From the NCBI GenBank assembly GCA_028826165.1, contig JAPDFW010000061.1, positions 434,001 through 498,000 of the forward strand: a stretch of 64,000 bases of DNA, read 5' to 3'. The position numbers and the translations under genes were made by a program. Positions 59,001-64,000 of this stretch are shown here, piece after piece; position 1 is the stretch's first letter; each line of letters begins with the position of its first letter. Below the pieces are notes generated by a model, which had not been told where the DNA came from, did not search any database, and worked only from the letters and a program-made list of their open reading frames with translations. The stretch comes from Anaeramoeba ignava. Its lineage: Eukaryota; Metamonada; Anaeramoebidae.

Positions 59001-62000
59001 TCAATTCAAAGAGGAGATAATTTGAAAAAGAATGAGAAGAAAAACAACAATTAAGATAAAATAGAAAAATTTCCATTCTAAAGATAAAGAACTTTTTGAT
59101 TGATTTTTCTTTTGATTTTGATTTTGGTTTAATTGTTTTATTTGATTTGGATTTCGCTTTTGATTCATTTGATTTCGCTTTTGATTTGGATTTAATTGTT
59201 TTATTTGATTTGGATTTGGATTTCGTTTTTGATTTAATTGTTTCATTTGATTTGGATTTGGATTTCGTTTTTGATTTTGATTTCGTTTTTTATTTAATTG
59301 TTTCATTGGATTTTGATTTCGTTTTTTATTTAATTGTTTCATTGGATTTTGATTTCGTTTTTGATTTATTTGTTTCATTGGATTTGGATTTAATTGTTTT
59401 ATTTGATTTGGATTTGGATTTGGATTTGGATTTCGTTTTTGATTTAATTGTTTCATTGGATTTGGATTTGGATTTAATTGTTTCATTGGATTTGGATTTG
59501 AATTTGGATTTGGATTTGGATTTGAATTTGGATTTGGATTTGAATTTGGATTTGAATTTGGATTTGGATTTGAATTTGGATTTGGATTTCGATTTAATTG
59601 TTTCTTTTGGTTTTTTTTTGGTTGATTTACTTTTTTTAATTTAAATTCAAATTTTTTTAGTTTTAAATTTTAATTTATTTTTTGATTTTTTGATTTAATT
59701 TTTTTTTAACTATTAATTTTCTTACCTTTTTTTACGGGAATTCTTTGATTGTTTATTCTAACATGTTCAAAAGGACAATTAAGATCTTTACATTTTCCAT
59801 ATTTTACAAAATTTTGACAAACTAAAATCAAGAATAAAAAAAAAAGTGGAATAAATTTTTTTTGGATTAAATTTAAATTAATTTCCGTTATTTTTTTATA
59901 ATAGAAAAAAAAAGTTCTCACTTGTTTTTATTCTTTCGTTTCGAGTATCTCGATAAAAAGAGTTGCGTTTTTTGATATCAAAGCTTTTTTCATCGCCTTG
60001 ATATGTATTCCAAGCTTTTTGGAAATCTTTTCTAAGTGGATTAGGATGATTATATCTGCAATTGGGATAATCCTTACATTTGCTTAACATAATGCAAATG
60101 CTTTCTTCTTGCGGATGAAGTTGTGGTTGTGATTCTCTGTTTTTCCAATGTTGATATGCATGACACCAAGCAGTATTAGGATCAGCAAAAAAATTACAAA
60201 TAGTTTGATTTTGATTGAATTGATCTTGATTAAATTGATTTTGATTGAATTGATTCTGATTAAATTGATTCTGATTGAATTGATTTTGATTAAATTGATT
60301 TTCTTGATTAAATTGATTTTGATTGAATTGATCTTGATTGAATTGATCTTGATTGAATTGATCTTGATTGAATTGATCTTGATTAAATTGATCTTGATTG
60401 AATTGATCTTGATTAAATTGATCTTGATTGAATTGATCTTGATTAAATTGATCTTGTTGATTAAAATCATTTTCTTGATTGAATTGATTTTGATTAAATT
60501 GATTTTCTTGATTAAATTGATTTTGTTGATTAAAATCATTTTCTTGATTAAATTCATTTTGTTGATTAAATTGATTTTGTTGATTAAAATCATTTTCTTG
60601 GTTAAAATCATTTTCTTGATTAAATTGATTTTGTTGATTAAAATCATTTTCTTGATTAAATTGATTTTGATTAAAATCATTTTCTTGATTAAATTGATTT
60701 TGATTGAATTGATCTTGATTGAATTGATCTTGATTGAATTGATCTTGATTGAATTGATTTTGATTGAATTGATTTTGTTGATTAAAATCATTTTCTTGAT
60801 TAAATTGATTTTGATTAAATTGATTTTCTTGATTAAATTGATTTTGTTGATTAAAATCATTTTCTTGATTAAATTCATTTTGTTGATTAAATTCATTTTG
60901 TTGATTAAATTGATTTTGATTAAATTGATTTTCTTGATTTTGTTCATTTTCATTTCTAATATTGTGTAAATGAATTTTTTTTGTTTGAAGTTCTGCTAGT
61001 AAAATTTCAATTTTTTGTTGCATTTTTCCAACTTCATTTGTTAGTAAATTTTTGGTTTCCAAAAATTTTGATGAATCCATTTGTTTAGTTGAGTTTTGGA
61101 AATTAATTATTTCTTGATCATTTTGTAAATATTCTAAAATGTTGATTTCATTCTGACAAGAAGGACAAATTGATTGATTTTCATTAAATATTTTAATTAA
61201 GCAAGAACAACAAAATATATCTGAACAAAATGGACATTTCATTGTCATTGGTATTGGTGTTTTTTTATTGCATAGGATACATTGGGGAAATATTTCATCA
61301 ATTTCTTTTTCTAAAATCTAATAAAATCAAAAAAAAAATTAATTTACAATTTTTAATATTCAATTTAATTTAATATTCAATTCAATTCAATATTCAATTC
61401 AATTCAATTCAATTCAATTCAATTCAATTCAATTCAATTCAATTCAATTCAATTCAATATTCAATTCAATTTAATTCAATATTTAATATTCAATTCAATT
61501 CAATTTAATATTCAATTCAATTCAATTCAATTCAATTCAATATTCAATTCAATTCAATTCAATTCAATTCAATTTAATTTAATATTCAATTCAATTCAAT
61601 TCAATTCAATTCAATTCAATTCAATTTAATATTCAATATTTAATTCAATTTAATATTTAATATTTAATATTCAATTCAATATTTAATTCAATTTAATATT
61701 TAATATTTAATATTCAATTCAATATTTAATTCAATATTTATTCAATTTATTCAATATTCAATTCAATTCAATATTTAATATTTAATATTCAATATTCAAT
61801 TCAATTCAATTCAATTCAATTCCATTCAATTCAATTCAATTCAATTATTCAATTCAATTTAATTCCAATTCAATTCAATTTCAAATTCAATTTCAATTCA
61901 ATTCAAATTCAATTCCATTTAATTCAATTCCATTCCAATTCAATTCAATTCAATCAATTTCCAATTTTTCAATTCAATTTCCCAATATTCAATTTAAATT

Positions 62001-63276
62001 CAATTTTAATTATTCAAATTCAATATTCAATTCAATTTAATATTCAATTCAATTCAATTCAATTATTCAATTCCAATTCAATTCCCAATTTTAATATTAT
62101 TCAATTTAAATTCATTAAATTATTCAATTCAATATTCAATTCAATTCATATTCAATTCCAAATATTCATTCAATTTCAATTCAATTAATTCAATATTCAA
62201 TATTCAATATTTAATTTCAATTAATATTTAATATTTATTATTTAATATTCAATTTTATTTAATATTTAATATTTCAATATTTTAATTCAATTCAATATTC
62301 AATTATTCAATTTCAATTCCAATATTTATTATTCAATTCAATATTTAAATTTATTTAATATTCAATTTCAATTATTTAATTCCATATTTAATTCAATAAT
62401 ATTCAATTCAATTCAATTCAATTCAATATTTAATATTTTTTTAATATTCAATTATTCAATTCATTATTTCAATATTTAATATTTTAATATTTTATTCAAT
62501 ATTATTCAATATTTCAATTCAATTCAATTATTCAATTCAATATTCAATTCAATTTCAATTCAATTCAATATTTAATATTTTAATATTTAATATTCAATAT
62601 TATTCAATTCATTATTAAAATAATTCAATTCCAATTCAATTCAATATTCAATTCAATATATTTAATTCAATATTCTAATTCACTTTTAATATTATTCAAT
62701 TCTAATATTCAATTCAATATTCAATTCAATTCAATTCAATTCAATTCAATTCAATTCAATTCAATTCAATTCAATTCAATATTCAATTTAATATTCAATT
62801 CAATTCAATTCAATTCAATTCAATTCAATTCAATTCAATTCAATTCAATTCAATTCAATTCAATTCAATTCAATTCAATTCAATTCAATTCAATTCAATT
62901 CAATTCAATTCAATATTTAATTCAATATTCAATATTCAATTCAATTCAATATTTAATATTCAATTAAAAATTTGGAAAAAAAATCAATTTAATCGCAAAT
63001 TGTTTTTTTGTTACATTTTCCAAATTTTTTATACTTTTTGTACTGATTCTCTTCTTGAAAACAACTATTGCAAGAAGCATTTCTTTAAAAGAGAATATTT
63101 CTAATTTGGTTACTTTCCCAATTTTATTAAATTCTGTTCTAATTTCTTCTTCAGAAAGCTAAAAAAAAAAAGGAAAAAAAAATTATTAAAAAAAAAAACT
63201 TTTTATTTTAATTTTTATAATAAATTTTTATTACATTTTCTAAAATTTGAACAAATATTTTCTTTTTGTAAACCAT
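59001..63276 (-). CDS. RRM-RING-Q/N-CCCH protein, paralogue C, with possible tail anchor
   Basis: Exons 63276-63235, 63158-63015, 61317-59922 and 59821-59726, plus a proposed exon 59629-59001. RRM-like: MVYKKKIFVQILEN | LSEEEIRTEFNKIG..KLEIFSF..LLAIVVF. RING: CILCNKKTPIPMTMKCPFCS..FCCSCL..SICPSCQNEI. A long FNQ(D/N/E)Q repeat follows, then CNFFADPNTAWCHAYQHW, CIMLSKCKDYPNCRYNH, NSFYRDTR and finger CQNFVKYGKCKDLNCPFEH. Without the fifth exon it stops at 59706 (565 residues). A consensus donor (AAAG|GTAAGA) and acceptor at 59630 join in frame to an Asn/Pro/Lys repeat ending in a hydrophobic helix (WKFFYFILIVVFLLILFQII), total 768 residues. That would make C membrane-anchored, unlike A and B. 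Confidence 0.78.
61345..62968. repeat. 5-bp satellite (AATTC) inside intron 2 of paralogue C
   Basis: About 1.6 kb of aattc units mixed with aatattt and aatattc words. Purest at 61380-61650 and 62705-62930. It fills the intron 63014-61318, homologous in position to the satellite introns of A and B but with a different unit. Confidence 0.9.
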
Positions 63277-63338
63277 TCTAAAAAGAAAAAAAAGAAAAAT
63301 GAAAATTTAAAAAATGAAAAAAAAAATAAAAAAAATAA

Positions 63339-64000
63339 AAAATCCACTTTTCATTTTTAAAAGAAAAATTTCAACAAAATTTTATTCAAAGTCGAGCAGG
63401 TATTTCTTATAAGCAATATAACTCTGCTGCATGGCATCCAGTTTTAGATACAGGAAGAATTGAAAGACAAGATTTAACTGGATTTAGTTTGACTTTTATC
63501 AGGATTCAAAATTTCGAATTTATTGATTGTTTATTTGGACCTTCAACTTATTTTAATACTAATTTTGAAAATTGTAAATTTGATGGTTCAAGATTTGAAC
63601 AAGTTATTTTTATTGCACCTTCAATGATGAGACCAAAACTTGAAAATTGTTCATTTGAAAATGTTGAATTTGTTAATGTTGATTTTCCTAATAATGTTCC
63701 TTTTAAAAATCAAAATTTTAAAGGAAGTATTTTCAAATTATGTAAACTTATCAAATCAAATTTTTCCAAATCAAATTTTGATAATTCGAGTTTTATTGAT
63801 TGTAAAATTGATGGATGTAATTTTCAGGATGTGAAATTAATAATATTTGTATTCCTGAAGAACAATTTAAATCTAATTTCAAAGGAGCAAAAGTTACAAA
63901 TTTAATTGATATTTCAAAAGATAAAACAAAAATCAAAGAAATTAAAGAATGGAATGAAGTTCAATCAGATATTGATAAATGGAAACAATATAAAGATCAA
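63339..64000 (+). CDS. Pentapeptide-repeat protein, partial (frameshift)
   Basis: Open from 63339 without an ATG in frame; readable protein begins about 63372 (QQNFIQSRAGISYKQYNSAA). From 63490 to 63830 the residues follow the pentapeptide-repeat pattern, with F or L at every fifth position (FEFIDCLF, FENCKFDGSRFEQVIF, FENVEFVNVDF, FSKSNFDNSSFIDCKIDGCNF). The frame ends at 63905, but another frame continues from about 63820 (GCEINNICIPEEQFKSNFKG, then a Lys/Glu-rich helix) to the window edge. One missing G in FQ(G)CEI near 63830 explains this. Such repeats form a right-handed beta-helix; function unknown. The start must lie in an exon I cannot identify, or has been lost, since paralogue C starts divergently only about 60 bp upstream. 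Confidence 0.6.

Noticed and set aside
60084-60969. Additional frames on both strands across the FNQDQ repeats
   Set aside because: Shadows of the repeat in paralogue C; only the frame with RING and CCCH ends is supported.
43197-62968. CRISPR-like arrays
   Set aside because: The tandem repeats are contiguous simple satellites with no unique spacers, and the genes are eukaryotic with spliceosomal introns.
1-64000. Mitochondrial, plastid or bacterial origin because of extreme A/T content
   Set aside because: GT-AG introns, SF3B5, SIN3 and CCCH proteins show nuclear eukaryotic DNA.
1-64000. tRNA or rRNA genes
   Set aside because: No cloverleaf-like G/C-containing stretches or conserved rRNA words were seen in any spacer.

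Overview
The window looks like nuclear DNA of a free-living protist with a very AT-rich genome. GT-AG introns, the spliceosome subunit SF3B5, a SIN3 corepressor, ankyrin-BTB proteins and RRM/RING/CCCH proteins all point to a eukaryote. TAA, TGA and TAG all end genes, so the code appears standard. Extreme N/Q-rich repeats together with large ankyrin/BTB and secreted repeat families would fit an Anaeramoeba-like metamonad or an amoebozoan. That assignment is a guess from style and was not tested.

Layout. 1-3.9 kb: an intronless ankyrin fragment with an internal stop (+), then a complete 11-exon ankyrin-BTB gene (-) in which each repeat exon starts and ends in phase 0. 4.0-42.5 kb: a one-directional tandem array of 17 related genes (+). 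Each encodes a surface protein with seven FG-GAP beta-propeller blades and usually one transmembrane helix. Genes 2-8 go from propeller straight to the membrane. Gene 1 and genes 9-17 insert fibronectin-III-like modules, with 0 to 7 extra copies of a 91-residue cysteine-paired module. The middle of the array (14-31 kb) is mostly open, while the copies at 9-13 kb and 34-42 kb are pseudogenes. 42.9-47.3 kb: a SIN3 homologue (+) with a huge N/Q/E-rich N-terminus. 47.5-48.0 kb: SF3B5 (+), three exons. 48.2-49.7 kb: a small multi-helix membrane protein, perhaps TMEM14-like (-). 50.1-63.3 kb: three tandem paralogues (-), called A, B and C here, of an unfamiliar architecture: split RRM, C4C4-type RING, Q/N-rich tract, CCCH finger plus an SFYRDTR box, second CCCH finger. 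63.3-64.0 kb: a pentapeptide-repeat gene running off the window (+).

Two patterns cut across the genes. First, several introns are filled with simple satellites with units of 5, 6, 12 or 18 bp. In paralogues A, B and C the same intron (RRM exon to RING exon) holds three unrelated satellites, so intron position is conserved while its content turns over. Hexamer-based expansion also shapes the coding N/Q tracts. Second, many recognisable genes carry single 1-4 nt frameshifts, some in homopolymers. These may be real decay or uncorrected sequencing indels, and they limit certainty about which FG-GAP copies are functional.

Functionally the window holds a surface adhesion/recognition-like family (FG-GAP/FN3) and an RNA or chromatin group (SIN3, SF3B5, RRM-RING-CCCH). 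Nothing seen links the two groups beyond position.
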